From an uncultured Rubrobacteraceae bacterium (lineage in GTDB: Bacteria > Actinomycetota > Rubrobacteria > Rubrobacterales > Rubrobacteraceae): a stretch of 64,000 bases of DNA. The notes under the pieces were generated by a model. The model ran no database searches. It was not told the origin of the DNA and saw only the letters and a program-made list of their open reading frames with translations. Numbering within the stretch: position 1 is the stretch's first letter; each line of letters begins with the position of its first letter. The stretch covers positions 62,001 through 126,000 of the forward strand of contig CADCVE010000007.1 of assembly GCA_902806065.1 (NCBI GenBank), written 5' to 3'. Below, piece after piece: positions 32,503-41,958 of the stretch. The position numbers were made by a program, and so were the translations under genes.

Positions 32503-34458
32503 TTAGCCGCCGACGTGGATTGCGGGGCGTTGTTTGGGGTCTGGTTCTGCTTCGCGGAGGACCTCGCGGGTGACCGGAGCGGTATCGCCTTCTCCGAAGA
32601 GGAGGTAGCGGAGCAGGTATACGATCGGGTTTCCCTCCGTCCATCCGAAGTAGCAGTGCGGTTTCTTGCCGGTAGTATCGCGCAGGTGTAGCAGGAAAGC
32701 GGCGATAGCGTTCGGCACCACCGAGCTCTGAATACGTATCACCTTGTAGCCGCCGACTTCGACTCCTCTAACCTCCAGCACGTCCGCGAACTCCGATGGG
32801 TCGTCTATATCCACCTCGAGGATGAGTATCGGCTCGCCCGGCGGGATGTGGTTGTCTTCGCGTTGCTCTCTCTCCTTGTCGGCGTACTCGCGCTCGTCGC
32901 CCGCCTGACGGCGGTTGGCGACGATGTGCAGTTCGCCTGGGCTTGCCGCCGCCACCTGTATAAACCCACGGGCCGTTTCGTCTATCTCTATACGTTCCTG
33001 GCGCAGCTCGGTCGAGCGTTGCACGCGCGAGATCAGGGAGGTAAACACGATCGCGCCTATGAAGAACAGGGAGATAAAGAGGCCGTCGGGCCGCTGTATC
33101 TCATTCGCTACCAGCGCGTAGACGAACACGAGGAACACGGCGCCGAAGGCAATGGCGCCTCCCCTGGACCCCCCGCGCCACGAGACCAGCGTCACGGCAA
33201 AAGCGGCCGAGGTCATCATCGCCAGAACACCCGTGGCATAGGCCCCGGCCTGAGCCTCCACGTCAGCCTCGAAGATGATCGTCACTGCGATGGCGACGGT
33301 GATGTATACGAGGACCAGCGGTCTGACCGCCCGCGCCCAGTCCGGCGCCATGCCGTACCGGGGCAGGTAGCGGGGCACGATATTCAGAAGCCCCGCCAGC
33401 GCGGATGCCCCCGCGAACCACAGGATCGTGATCGTGCTGATGTCGTAGATCGTGCCGAAGGTGCCGCCCAGAAACTCGTGTGCCACGTATGCGAGCGCGC
33501 GCCCGTTGGCCTCGCCGCCCTCTCCGAACTCTCCGGCGGGGATCAGCATGGCCGTAACGAGGCTGGTCGTAATCAGGTAGAAGCTCATGATCAGGGCGGC
33601 GATCATGAGCATCTTGTGAGTGTTGCGGATGCGCCCGACGGGACGCTCCGGAGTATCGCTCGACTCTCCACGCACGAGCGGCATCATGCCAACGCCGGTC
33701 TCGAAGCCCGAGAGCCCGAGAGCCAGTTGCGGGAACACCAGCAGCGCCACCCCAAGCATCACCAGCGGGTTTACGCCGTAGCCGGTGAGTAGCGCGCCCT
33801 GCCAATCAGCGAGGAACTGGGGTTGCGTGATAATCGTGTACAGGCCCACGACCACGACCACGAGGTTCAGGATCAGGTACGCTACGACCACTATGACCGC
33901 GATGCCGATAGCCTCTGTGAAACCCCTCAGAAAGACCGCCCCTAAAAGCGCCAGCAGCACGAGCGTGATAATCACCTTCTGGTCTTCGAGGAACGTCGGT
34001 ACCAGCGGATTTTCGACGATGTGAGCGGTGGCGTCCGCTGCTGAGAGGGTGATAGTTACCAGCCATGCGGTAGCCACGAATCCCAGGAGGCATAACACGA
34101 ACAGCTTGCCCCTCCAGAACGAGAGAAGGTTTTCGAGCATTGCTATGGAGCCCTGCCCGTGGGGGCTCTCCTTGGCGACGCGACGGTACATCGGCAGCAT
34201 CCCGAAGAGCGTCAGCAGCACTATAAGCAGGGTCGCTATGGGCGAGAGCGCCCCCGCAGCCAGGGCCGCGATGCCGGGGATATAGCCTAAAGTGGAGAAG
34301 TAGTCCACTCCGGTCAGGCACACGACCTGCCACCAGGGATGTTGGTGGGATTGGTCCTCCCTGACCTGCGGACCTTCCGGCTCTACTATCTGGCCTTCGA
34401 GCAGCCAACTTCTAAATCGGCCCATGCGACGCTTCGATAGGTTCATCGATTTGGACAT
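32503..34458 (-). CDS. APC-superfamily permease under a c-di-AMP riboswitch, probable K+ transporter
   Basis: About 651 residues from ATG 34458 (GGGAG upstream). Twelve hydrophobic segments (~45-500) of the APC fold: [27 protein letters not shown] at helix 1, the unwound-helix [12 protein letters not shown], and a ~150-residue cytosolic C-terminal domain ([37 protein letters not shown]). Annotation by homology alone would be amino-acid permease. The ydaO-type riboswitch in its leader and the trkH-trkA genes next door favour potassium or osmolyte uptake, as for KimA-type APC proteins with a cytosolic domain. That substrate is an inference. Confidence 0.82.
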   Translation of the reverse strand: MSKSMNLSKRRMGRFRSWLLEGQIVEPEGPQVREDQSHQHPWWQVVCLTGVDYFSTLGYIPGIAALAAGALSPIATLLIVLLTLFGMLPMYRRVAKESPHGQGSIAMLENLLSFWRGKLFVLCLLGFVATAWLVTITLSAADATAHIVENPLVPTFLEDQKVIITLVLLALLGAVFLRGFTEAIGIAVIVVVAYLILNLVVVVVGLYTIITQPQFLADWQGALLTGYGVNPLVMLGVALLVFPQLALGLSGFETGVGMMPLVRGESSDTPERPVGRIRNTHKMLMIAALIMSFYLITTSLVTAMLIPAGEFGEGGEANGRALAYVAHEFLGGTFGTIYDISTITILWFAGASALAGLLNIVPRYLPRYGMAPDWARAVRPLVLVYITVAIAVTIIFEADVEAQAGAYATGVLAMMTSAAFAVTLVSWRGGSRGGAIAFGAVFLVFVYALVANEIQRPDGLFISLFFIGAIVFTSLISRVQRSTELRQERIEIDETARGFIQVAAASPGELHIVANRRQAGDEREYADKEREQREDNHIPPGEPILILEVDIDDPSEFADVLEVRGVEVGGYKVIRIQSSVVPNAIAAFLLHLRDTTGKKPHCYFGWTEGNPIVYLLRYLLFGEGDTAPVTREVLREAEPDPKQRPAIHVGG

Positions 34459-34630
34459 TGCCACTCCCGGAAGTGCAAGAGTCCCAGGACAAGTGGCACC
34501 ATCTCAAAGACGGTACCAACGGTAGAAACGTGCTTGGTCCTCAAGCGGATCGAGGCGCACACTACGAATGCCCATCGATAATCAGCGATCCCACAGCGAA
34601 GCCGACCAAGCGGCGAACAAGCAGACAAAC

Positions 34631-34796
34631 TCTCGTCCCTTCCTTTGGCGCCTGCGAGGTTAGCTGTCGGGTTCGGGCCGAAAGAGAAAAGCCCTACGCC
34701 TGCTCTACGCTGGCGATTCACCCCCAGGACCGGTAAGGTCCAACTTGGGTCCCCCGTCCCCGGAGCCACACGGGGTTCGGCGTCTTGGCTCTGATT
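34631..34796 (-). promoter_or_regulatory. ydaO-yuaA type cyclic-di-AMP riboswitch
   Basis: Read on the minus strand, the conserved blocks of the ydaO riboswitch appear in order: CCGAACCCCGTGTGGCTCCG, GGGGGACCCAAG, GGGGGTGAATCGCC, AGGGCTTTTCTCTTTCGGCC, and CCGAACCCGACAGCTAACC followed by CTCGCAGGCGCCAAAGG. These include the two ligand-binding pockets of the pseudo-two-fold structure. It lies ~170 bases upstream of the APC permease start; no clear terminator with a T-run separates them, so the expression platform is not assigned. The family usually turns genes off when c-di-AMP is high. Confidence 0.9.
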
Positions 34797-34961
34797 TTCT
34801 AACCTAGAGATATACTCCTTCGGCTGGAACCTGTCAATACAGGTACCCCCAGTTGTAGTAGCTCGATTCCCCAGTAGCAGTGCTGACCTCCGGCGTGAAC
34901 GAGAGAGTGGCTCTCTTCAAGGGCCGGATCTCCGGGAAAAGGGTTGGGGGCAGGCGTGGCC

Positions 34962-36407
34962 TCAGTGGCGCCAGAATGCTGGGGTAAAGAGTACCAGGAC
35001 CGTGAAGAGTTCCAGGCGACCGAGGAGCATGAAGAGAGTAAGGATGCCCTTTGCTGAAGCAGGCAGGGATGCGTAGAAGTTGGGATTTCCTACCGGATCC
35101 AGGGCCGTTCCCGTGATGTTGAGGCACGCGAAGGCGGAACCGAAGGCCGCTCCTAGTGGTACTCCATGCAGGGCGACGAGCAGGGCGCCCGTGACCAGCG
35201 TTGCGGTGTACACGAAGAAAAATCCCAGAAAGGCTGTCCGGAAACGCTCGGGTACGACCCGGTCGCCGAGCTTGAGGGGGGTAACGGCTTGCGGGTGGAC
35301 CATCCGAAACACCTCTTGCCCGGCATGACGCGTTAGCAGGACCGCTCGGATCACCTTTAGTCCTCCGCTCGTCGATCCGGCCATCCCTCCGATTGCCATA
35401 AAGAGCAGCAGCAAGCCCTGAGAGAGCGGGTCCCACAAGCTCCAGCTGGCGGTGCTGAAAGCCGTACCGGTCAGAAAGCTCACGGTCTGAAAGAGCGCCT
35501 CGCGGAAAGCCAGAATCAGAGACTCCTGGTAATCGAAGGCGAAGAGGGTGGCGCTCATCAAGACCGTGCCGCTGACGATGATCCCCAGGTACGCCAGAAG
35601 CTCCCGGTTGGCGATCACCTGCCTCGGTTGCCCCCGTACGATCCGAAAGTAGAGGGCGAAGTTCGCTCCGGCAAGCACCATCCCCGCTACTACGGTCAGC
35701 TCGATCGCCCACGAGTCGAAGGCGGCGATGGAGTTCGAGCGGGTCGAGAACCCGCCGGTGGAAACAGTTGTTAGAGCGTGGTTTATAGCGTCGAAAGAGC
35801 TCATCCCGGCCAGCAACAGTGCAACGAAGCTTCCTAGCGTGAGAATGCCGTAGACATAGGCGAGTATCTTCGCGGTGTTCCGGATACGCGGGGTAAGCCT
35901 CTCTGGCAGCGGAGTGGCGAGCTCGGCCGAGTAGAGCTGGACGGCCCCGAAGCCGACCAAAGGGGCTATCGCCACAAAGAGAACCACGATACCTATCCCT
36001 CCGGCCCACTGGGTCAGGCTTCGCCAGAGCAGCAGGGACGGTGCAACCTCCTCCAGTGTTTGGATAGTCGAGGCTCCGGTGGTCGTAAAACCGGCCATCG
36101 CCTCGAAGAATGCGTCCATCGGACCCAGGAGCCCGGAGAGGATAAACGGCAGCGAGCCCAGGCTTGCCACCCCGATCCAACCCAGGACGACTATGAGGAA
36201 CACGTCTCTCCCCGAAACGTAGGCACCGGGGACCCGGGTAAGGAGGAAGAGAGCGGTCCCCAGGACCAGGGCTCCGAGCGCCGGGACCCCGAAGGCCGCG
36301 ACGTTCCCATCAGCCGACAGAAACGCGTAAGCTGCCGGGAGGAGCATCGCGGCTCCACCGGCGGCAAGCAGGGCCCCCAGGGCGTTGCTTATTACCCTAG
36401 GGTGCAA
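34962..36407 (-). CDS. trkH: Trk/Ktr potassium uptake membrane subunit
   Basis: 481 residues with four membrane-pore-membrane repeats. Filter loops are visible, e.g. AGFTTTGASTI, the VSTGGFSTR loop, FLTGTAFSTAS, and LNITGTALDP, plus GGMAGSTSGGLKVIRA. It forms the K+ channel-like pore; TrkA gates it. A short frame overlap of 11 bases with trkA indicates coupled translation. Length sits between KtrB (~450) and TrkH (~485). Confidence 0.93.
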   Translation of the reverse strand: MHPRVISNALGALLAAGGAAMLLPAAYAFLSADGNVAAFGVPALGALVLGTALFLLTRVPGAYVSGRDVFLIVVLGWIGVASLGSLPFILSGLLGPMDAFFEAMAGFTTTGASTIQTLEEVAPSLLLWRSLTQWAGGIGIVVLFVAIAPLVGFGAVQLYSAELATPLPERLTPRIRNTAKILAYVYGILTLGSFVALLLAGMSSFDAINHALTTVSTGGFSTRSNSIAAFDSWAIELTVVAGMVLAGANFALYFRIVRGQPRQVIANRELLAYLGIIVSGTVLMSATLFAFDYQESLILAFREALFQTVSFLTGTAFSTASWSLWDPLSQGLLLLFMAIGGMAGSTSGGLKVIRAVLLTRHAGQEVFRMVHPQAVTPLKLGDRVVPERFRTAFLGFFFVYTATLVTGALLVALHGVPLGAAFGSAFACLNITGTALDPVGNPNFYASLPASAKGILTLFMLLGRLELFTVLVLFTPAFWRH

Positions 36408-37731
36408 AGAGGCGCCCCACCTCGCTCACGGCCTCTCGGAGGGTGAACACTACGGCGTCGTCTCCCGGTTTCATCGCATCCCTTCCGGAGGGGATGATGA
36501 CCTTACCGTTCCGCAGAATCGCTCCGACGAGGGCGCCTTTGGGGAAACCAACCTTAGAGAGCGGGCGGCCGGCGACCCGGCACCCTTGAGGAACTCTGAG
36601 TTCCATCATCTCGGCCCCACTCTCTAGCAGGGTGACGGCGACCACATCCCCTCGCCGCACGAATCGGAGGATCGCCCCGGCGGCCAGAAGACGAGGCGAG
36701 ATGGTTATATCTACTCCTAGGGCATCGGCAAGCGGGGCGAACTCGCCCCGGCTGATGCCCGCGATCGTCTGACGGGCGCCGAGCTGCCGGGCGTACATCG
36801 CGGCCAGGAGGTTTGCCCGATCGTCGGCGGTGGCGGCGACGAAGGCGTCCATGCGGTCGATGCGCTCCTGGATCAGCAAGTCCTGGGAGGTGCCGTCCTC
36901 GTGGAGCACCAGTCCCTTTCTAAGCTGTGAGGCTACGTACCGGGCGCGGGCCTCGTCCCGCTCTATCACCTTCACCGCGATGCCGATCTTCTCCAGAGCC
37001 TGGGCCAGCCGCAAACCTATGCGGCCGCCACCGAAGATCATCACCTCCCTAACCGGGGCCGTATCGGTGGCGACAGCCTCGACTACCCTGCTCACGTGCC
37101 GCCGCTCGCCTATCAAGAAGACGTGATCCCGGGGTTTTAGCACGGTGTCCCCCTGCGGTATGAGCGCCTCTCCGCGCCTCACGACGCCAACTACCAGGCT
37201 CTGCGCGGGCAGCTTCACGTCCCGGACTGGAAGTCCCACGGCCGGGGAATCGTTGTCCAGGATCACCTCGGCGACTTCTATCTTATCGCCAGCAAAGGAC
37301 TCGACGTTGACCGCTCCCGGGACCAGGAGGGCTTCCTTGATCTCCTCTGCCGCCATCTGCTCCGTGTGGATGACGAAGTCGATCTTGAATATATCCCGCG
37401 CCAACGTCTCGCGCGGATCGTAGTAGTCGGGATTATGGAGTCGCGCCACGGTTCGCGGCACACCCTGGGCCTTGGCCGCCAGACAGGCGATGATGTTCAC
37501 CTCATCGGAGTTGGTCGCCGCCACCAGGAGGTTGGACTTCTTGACTCCGGCCTCGGCCAGCAACCTGGGGCTCGCCCCGTTGCCCTGAATCGCGAGGGCG
37601 TCGAGTTGCTCCGTGGCCCGCTCTACAAGCGACTCGTTCTGCTCGATGAGGACGATGTCGTGTCCTTCTCTAGAGAGCATCAGGGCCGTGTTGAAACCCA
37701 CCTCTCCGGCTCCCACGATAACGACTCGCAA
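36397..37731 (-). CDS. trkA: Trk potassium system NAD-binding regulatory subunit
   Basis: 444 residues with two Rossmann RCK-N domains (VVIVGAGEVGFNTALML at the start, and MIFGGGRIGLRLAQAL near 230) each followed by an RCK-C domain, the full-length TrkA layout. It binds NAD(H)/ATP in the cytosol and gates TrkH. RCK-C domains are known c-di-AMP receptors in Firmicutes; with the riboswitch nearby that is plausible here too. ATG start; first gene of the trkA-trkH unit. Confidence 0.93.
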   Translation of the reverse strand: MRVVIVGAGEVGFNTALMLSREGHDIVLIEQNESLVERATEQLDALAIQGNGASPRLLAEAGVKKSNLLVAATNSDEVNIIACLAAKAQGVPRTVARLHNPDYYDPRETLARDIFKIDFVIHTEQMAAEEIKEALLVPGAVNVESFAGDKIEVAEVILDNDSPAVGLPVRDVKLPAQSLVVGVVRRGEALIPQGDTVLKPRDHVFLIGERRHVSRVVEAVATDTAPVREVMIFGGGRIGLRLAQALEKIGIAVKVIERDEARARYVASQLRKGLVLHEDGTSQDLLIQERIDRMDAFVAATADDRANLLAAMYARQLGARQTIAGISRGEFAPLADALGVDITISPRLLAAGAILRFVRRGDVVAVTLLESGAEMMELRVPQGCRVAGRPLSKVGFPKGALVGAILRNGKVIIPSGRDAMKPGDDAVVFTLREAVSEVGRLFAP

Positions 37732-38381
37732 CGCGCGTGACGCTCCTGTTCTTCTGATGGTACTGTCGGCAGGAAGTATAGCCCTTTCGAGGTTACGCTC
37801 CGCTCAAAGTACTACACAGGGCCGAACGCCCGATTCTGGCCCGGCGGAAAGCCTGCTCCGTCAAGTGGTTGCGGTCACTCTTGCGACGTCAGGCCTGCTG
37901 CGGCTTTCCGCGCGCGGTATTTATCCCTGGCTCCGGCGAAGTCCTGGGCCTTCGTCTACTTTCCGAGTGCGATGAAACCCGGCTTTGAGCCTCGACTTGC
38001 GCTTGGGTTAAATGAGGGTCAAGGTTGCTCCGCCCCCGCTGGCGAGGTTCTCATGGCAGTCAGCCTCGTGGACTCACTTCTCCGCCCCGCAATGCCGCGC
38101 GGTCTCCCTTTACTGCCTCACAGCCCGCAGAGGCTCGCGGCTATGAGGAGAGCGGCACTCAAGGAGATTAGGGGAAGGTTTATTACCAGCACGAACGTCA
38201 CGATTAGCGTGCCCAAGACGCTTAGAATTAGCGCTTCCCCGTCAACGAGAGAACTACCATGACCGCAAGCCCCGCTAGAAAGAGTGCTCTCGCTGCCGTC
38301 ACTGTGAGCAGGCGCACGTGCCTCCGTTCGCATCAATATTGCCCGCGTGGGAGGGCCAGCACTAGCACGGACCGTCTCGGG
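37732..38381. other. Gene-poor interval with one doubtful small membrane ORF
   Basis: No ydaO or other riboswitch blocks are recognised upstream of trkA here. A minus-strand frame at 38118-38336 could encode 72 residues whose last ~40 are strongly hydrophobic (LILSVLGTLIVTFVLVINL then ISLSAALLIAASLCGL), i.e. two membrane helices, but it has no good ribosome-binding site and its first 30 residues look non-coding. It may be a small membrane protein or the 3' remnant of one. Nothing else is supported. Confidence 0.4.
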
Positions 38382-38555
38382 TTAGCCGGTGAATAGTGCG
38401 AGCGCCGCGAGGATCAGGGCTATGGCGAGGAAGAACAGCGCCGCGACCACGAAGAATGACTTGTCGGCCTGTTGCTCGACCTTTCTCGAAGGCCGCCCGG
38501 CGCGCCTGTTCCTCCTGGTGTTCGGCCTCCGAGTCCCGCCGCCGCCATAGCCCAT
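38382..38555 (-). CDS. Small membrane protein downstream of sucD (57 aa)
   Basis: ATG 38555 preceded by AGGAGG; product starts MGYGGGGTRRPNTRRNRRAG, a glycine/arginine-rich cytosolic head of ~30 residues, followed by one hydrophobic helix (about 33-55) and a short end FTG. It begins 13 bases after sucD stops and reads in the same direction, so it belongs to the sucCD operon. No family recognised. Good Shine-Dalgarno, membrane segment and operon position make it likely real. Confidence 0.6.
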   Translation of the reverse strand: MGYGGGGTRRPNTRRNRRAGRPSRKVEQQADKSFFVVAALFFLAIALILAALALFTG

Positions 38556-38568
38556 ATCGCTCTGCCTC

Positions 38569-39447
38569 CTACGAAGACGTGCCTAAAGCCTCGGCTACCA
38601 GCTCCGCGACCTCCGACGGGTTCGTCGCGGCCCGGATACCCGCGCGCTGGAGCGCCTCGCTCTTGGCCTCGGCCGTGCTCTCGCCGCCAGACACGATAGC
38701 CCCCGCGTGGCCCATCGTCTTGCCCTCGGGGGCGGTGAAGCCCGCTATGTATGCCACGACAGGCTTCGTCATCTCGCTCTGCACGTATTCGGCCGCGTTC
38801 TGCTCGGCGTTGCCCCCGATCTCCCCGATCATTACGACGCACTCGGTTTCGGGGTCGGCCTCGAACTGCTTCAATATCTCGATAAAGTCCGTCCCGATAA
38901 TTGGGTCGCCTCCGATGCCGACGGCCGTGGACTGGCCGATGTCCCTCTGGGTTAGCTCGTTGACGATCTGGTACGTCAGGGTCCCGCTACGGCTGACCAC
39001 CCCGACGTTGCCGGGGGTGAAGATGTCGGCCGGCATGATGGAGACGTTTGCCTTGCCCGGCGAGATGACGCCGGGGCAGTTCGGCCCTATCAGGGTAGCG
39101 TGCCTTATGCGCCAGTAGTTGGCGACTCGCATCATATCGTGCACCGGTACGCCCTCGGTAATGCAGCAGACGGTGCTCATGCCAAAGTCCAGGGCCTCGA
39201 AGATCGCGTCAGCCGAGAACGCCGCAGGGACGAAGACTACGCTCGCGTTCGCCCCGGTCTCCTCGACTGCCTCCTCCATAGTGTTGAACACGGGCACGCC
39301 CTCGTACTCCTGCCCGCCCTTGCCCGGCGTAACGCCAGCGACCACGTTAGTGCCGCTCTCGACCATGCGCCCGGTGTGGAACTTGCCCTCGCGGCCGGTT
39401 ATGCCCTGCACCACGAGACGTGTGTCGTTGTCTACAAGTATCGCCAT
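38569..39447 (-). CDS. sucD: Succinate-CoA ligase alpha subunit
   Basis: 292 residues with [11 protein letters not shown] (CoA-binding Rossmann), [29 protein letters not shown] and [10 protein letters not shown], in which the His is the phosphorylated active-site residue. With SucB-like beta subunit SucC it interconverts succinyl-CoA and succinate in the TCA cycle with nucleotide phosphorylation. Starts 3 bases after the sucC stop, coupled translation. Confidence 0.95.
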   Translation of the reverse strand: MAILVDNDTRLVVQGITGREGKFHTGRMVESGTNVVAGVTPGKGGQEYEGVPVFNTMEEAVEETGANASVVFVPAAFSADAIFEALDFGMSTVCCITEGVPVHDMMRVANYWRIRHATLIGPNCPGVISPGKANVSIMPADIFTPGNVGVVSRSGTLTYQIVNELTQRDIGQSTAVGIGGDPIIGTDFIEILKQFEADPETECVVMIGEIGGNAEQNAAEYVQSEMTKPVVAYIAGFTAPEGKTMGHAGAIVSGGESTAEAKSEALQRAGIRAATNPSEVAELVAEALGTSS

Positions 39448-39450
39448 CTG

Positions 39451-40605
39451 CTACCTGCCTCCATCTTGCGCAAGCTCGACGGCCTTCTTCGCCGCGTCGA
39501 GCATCGTCTCTTCGGTATATACATTCTCCGGCGTATTCTCCGCCAGGATCTCCCGTCCCTCCTCGGCATTCGTCCCATCTAGACGCACCACGATAGGCAG
39601 GCTAATCTCCGACCGCTCCAGCGCGCTGAGGAGCCCTCTGGCGACCTCGTCACCCCGCGTTATTCCGCCGAAGATGTTGAACAGGACGCTCTTGACCTGC
39701 TTGTTTGCGGTAACGATGTCGAGAGCTTCGGAGATTTCGTCCGCGTTCGCCCCGCCGCCGACGTCGCAGAAGTTCGCTGGCTCCCCGCCCGCCTGTGCTA
39801 CCACGTCGAGCGTACTCATGACCAGCCCGGCCCCGTTCCCGAGGATGCCAACGTCCCCGTCGAGCTTCACGTACTGCAAGCCCGCCTCCTGGGCCCGCTG
39901 CTCCTCCGGGTCCGCCGCTTCCTCGTCGTGCAGATCCGCGATGTCGCTGTGGCGGAACAGGCTAGAGTTATCCACCGTAACCTTTGAGTCGAGCGCCAGA
40001 ACGCGGCCGTCTTCGGTCGCGACGAGCGGGTTGATCTCCACGAGGCTCGCGTCGGACTCCGTGAACGCCTTGTACAAGTTGCCCAGAACCTTCCCGACGC
40101 CTTTTGCGACGTCGCCTTCGAGCCCGGCGTCGAACGTCAGCTCGCGCACCTGGTAGGGGAGGAGCCCTACAAGGGGGTCTATGTAGATCCTGACTATCGC
40201 CTCGGGGTTCCTTTCGGAGACCTCTTCTATATCCACGCCGCCCTCGGTGGAGAACAAGATCAAAGGCTTCTTCTCCGTGCGATCCACCAGGATCGAGAGG
40301 TACATCTCGCTCGCTATCTCCGCTCCCGCCTCGATGAGCACCTGCCTCACCTCGTGGCCGCGAATATCCATCCCGAGTATCTCCCGGGCCGCCTCCTCGG
40401 CCTCCGCGGGTTCCTTGACGACCTTGATCCCACCAGCCTTGCCGCGCCCTCCGGTCAACACCTGTGCCTTGACCGCGACCGTCCCGCCCCCGAGCTGTTC
40501 GGCCGCCTTCTTTGCCTCCTCGGGCGACGCGGCCACGACACCCTCCAGCGTCTCTATACCGAACTGCCGCAGCAGCTCCTTACCCTGATACTCGTACAGA
40601 TCCAA
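39451..40605 (-). CDS. sucC: Succinate-CoA ligase beta subunit
   Basis: 384 residues from TTG 40605 (MDLYEYQGKELLRQFG, the universal SucC start), with GGGGAG upstream. ATP-grasp fold: VKAQVLTGGRGKAGGIK, EINPLVATEDGRVLALDSKV, GNGAGLVMSTLD and NIFGGITRGDEVA. It binds the nucleotide and succinate half of the reaction. The frame is open much further upstream but that part is not conserved and overlaps the divergent DUF554 gene. Its product pathway links to methylmalonyl-CoA mutase encoded at 42754. Confidence 0.94.
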   Translation of the reverse strand: MDLYEYQGKELLRQFGIETLEGVVAASPEEAKKAAEQLGGGTVAVKAQVLTGGRGKAGGIKVVKEPAEAEEAAREILGMDIRGHEVRQVLIEAGAEIASEMYLSILVDRTEKKPLILFSTEGGVDIEEVSERNPEAIVRIYIDPLVGLLPYQVRELTFDAGLEGDVAKGVGKVLGNLYKAFTESDASLVEINPLVATEDGRVLALDSKVTVDNSSLFRHSDIADLHDEEAADPEEQRAQEAGLQYVKLDGDVGILGNGAGLVMSTLDVVAQAGGEPANFCDVGGGANADEISEALDIVTANKQVKSVLFNIFGGITRGDEVARGLLSALERSEISLPIVVRLDGTNAEEGREILAENTPENVYTEETMLDAAKKAVELAQDGGR

Positions 40606-40645
40606 GACCCAACAACTCCCCAAGACGCCTCTATCGACGCCGCGC

Positions 40646-40674
40646 ATTATACCCATTGTGCTGTGCCATATAAT
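40646..40674. promoter_or_regulatory. Mirror-image divergent promoter of sucC and DUF554
   Basis: TATAAT occurs on the plus strand at 40669-40674 and, inverted, as ATTATA at 40646-40651, which is TATAAT on the minus strand. The two -10 boxes are exactly 17 bases apart, so each occupies the place where the -35 box of the other would be. Predicted starts are ~40681 (3 bases before the DUF554 ATG) and ~40639 (34 bases before the sucC TTG). Confidence 0.5.
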
Positions 40675-40683
40675 CCGTCTGCC

Positions 40684-41376
40684 ATGGGACTCGGAACCGC
40701 GATAAACGTCGTAGCGGTGCTGGTGGGCGGGGGCGTCGGCACGCTCGCGGGCGCCCGGTTGCCTCAAAGGATGCGCGAAACGGCGATGCAAGCCATAGGC
40801 CTCGTCACCCTCCTTATCGGTATCTCCAACTTCCTTGAATTCGACAACCCGCTCGTGCCCCTCGTTAGCGTCGTTGTCGGCCTTGTTGTTGGCGAAGCCC
40901 TGAATATAGACGGCGCCCTCAAGCGCTTTGGCGACTATCTCCAGGCACGCTTCTCGAAGGGGGAGAGTCCCGTGAGCCGAGCGTTTGTGACTACGAGCCT
41001 TCTCTTTTGCGTCGGGCCCCTGACGGTCCTGGGCTCCCTGGAGGATGGGCTTACCGGCGACTACGGCTTGCTCGCCCTCAAGAGCGCACTCGACCTTGTG
41101 GCTTCGCTCTCGTTCGCCTCCGTTCTCGGATGGGGTGTCCTGTTATCGGCGGGGACGGTACTCGTGGTCCAGGGGACGCTCACGCTCTCGGCCGGGCTGT
41201 TGGAGGGGTTCGTCACCGAGCAGATGGTCCTGGCGATGACGGCGACTGGTGGAGTCTTGATCCTGGGCCTCGGACTCATGTTGTTGGAGATCAAAGAAGT
41301 ACGTGTCGCGAACATGCTCCCGGCGCTACTCATTGCGCCGCTGTTGATCGCCGCCGCGCCCCTGTGGCCGTTCTAG
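40684..41376 (+). CDS. DUF554 membrane protein (YqgA-like)
   Basis: 230 residues from ATG 40684, six to seven hydrophobic segments. DUF554 marks: GTAINVVAVLVGGGVGTLAGARLP at the start, FCVGPLTVLGSLEDGLTGDYG and LALKSALDLVASLSFAS in the middle. Function of the family is unknown; a transport role is usually guessed. The near-leaderless promoter suggests translation from the 5' end of the message. Confidence 0.88.
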   Translation: MGLGTAINVVAVLVGGGVGTLAGARLPQRMRETAMQAIGLVTLLIGISNFLEFDNPLVPLVSVVVGLVVGEALNIDGALKRFGDYLQARFSKGESPVSRAFVTTSLLFCVGPLTVLGSLEDGLTGDYGLLALKSALDLVASLSFASVLGWGVLLSAGTVLVVQGTLTLSAGLLEGFVTEQMVLAMTATGGVLILGLGLMLLEIKEVRVANMLPALLIAPLLIAAAPLWPF

Positions 41377-41450
41377 TCTGTACCGCCTGACGTACCGGAA
41401 GGCGGGCTCGGGTAAAATACAACGAACCCTGAAGGCTGAGAGGAGCGAAG

Positions 41451-41663
41451 ATGGCCGAAGATGCGAGGCAGGACAATCATTGGCAGGGCAGTCCGTTGCA
41501 GATGTGGAGCGGGATGGACCCGCACGGCATCGAGGAGATCGTCGTACAATTCGACACCGGTGATGAAGAGGTACTGAAGCCCAAGGCGCGCGAGGAGTTC
41601 AAGGCCTACGAGTTGCAACAGGCGGCGGTTTACTTGGGCGTCCTCGCGCACCAGCTAAAGTAA
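41451..41663 (+). CDS. Unknown small protein (70 aa)
   Basis: Good start region: ATG 41451 with GGAG spaced by a few bases. The product is acidic and soluble with a WQGSPLQMWSGMDPHGIEEI core and a helical end (EEFKAYELQQAAVYLGVLAHQ). No family recognised. A TAAAAT element ~30 bases upstream may be its -10 box. Followed after 31 bases by a second small gene with its own ribosome-binding site. Confidence 0.7.
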   Translation: MAEDARQDNHWQGSPLQMWSGMDPHGIEEIVVQFDTGDEEVLKPKAREEFKAYELQQAAVYLGVLAHQLK

Positions 41664-41694
41664 CCGAAAATAGCCCTTCGGAAGGAGAGATCAT

Positions 41695-41931
41695 ATGCAC
41701 GGCATCGTAAGAGTCCAAAACGTCGCCCAGAATAGCAGCGAAACGGATAAGCACGATATCTCCCGGGTTGTCGTCCGCTACTCAGATGGCCGCACCCTGA
41801 CTTTCATAGCCGAGGCCGGACGGGAGAACTTTAGCGAGGACGATATGATGGAGTTCGTCAAGGTCTTGGAGCGCTCCTCTTCGACCGCCGAGTGGGCGGA
41901 GGCCGGCAGCACGGCGGGCGCGGGTGGTTAG
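41695..41931 (+). CDS. Unknown small protein (78 aa)
   Basis: ATG 41695 preceded by GGAAGGAGAG. A likely beta-alpha protein: HGIVRVQNVAQNSS, RVVVRYSDGRTLTFIAEAG, and a helix MMEFVKVLERSS, then an Ala/Gly-rich tail. No family recognised; soluble and probably intracellular. Same direction and close spacing as the preceding small gene, so probably one transcript. Confidence 0.68.
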   Translation: MHGIVRVQNVAQNSSETDKHDISRVVVRYSDGRTLTFIAEAGRENFSEDDMMEFVKVLERSSSTAEWAEAGSTAGAGG

Positions 41932-41958
41932 ACCTCGGTGAGACCCTCCGGGAGGGCG

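Noticed and set aside
32848-33792. 314-codon plus-strand frame inside the permease gene
   Set aside because: Antisense shadow of a well supported membrane protein; charged, His/Arg-rich with no family features.
40606-40791. Extended N-terminus of sucC
   Set aside because: The universal SucC start MDLYEYQGKELL is at TTG 40605; the extension is not conserved and overlaps the divergent DUF554 gene.
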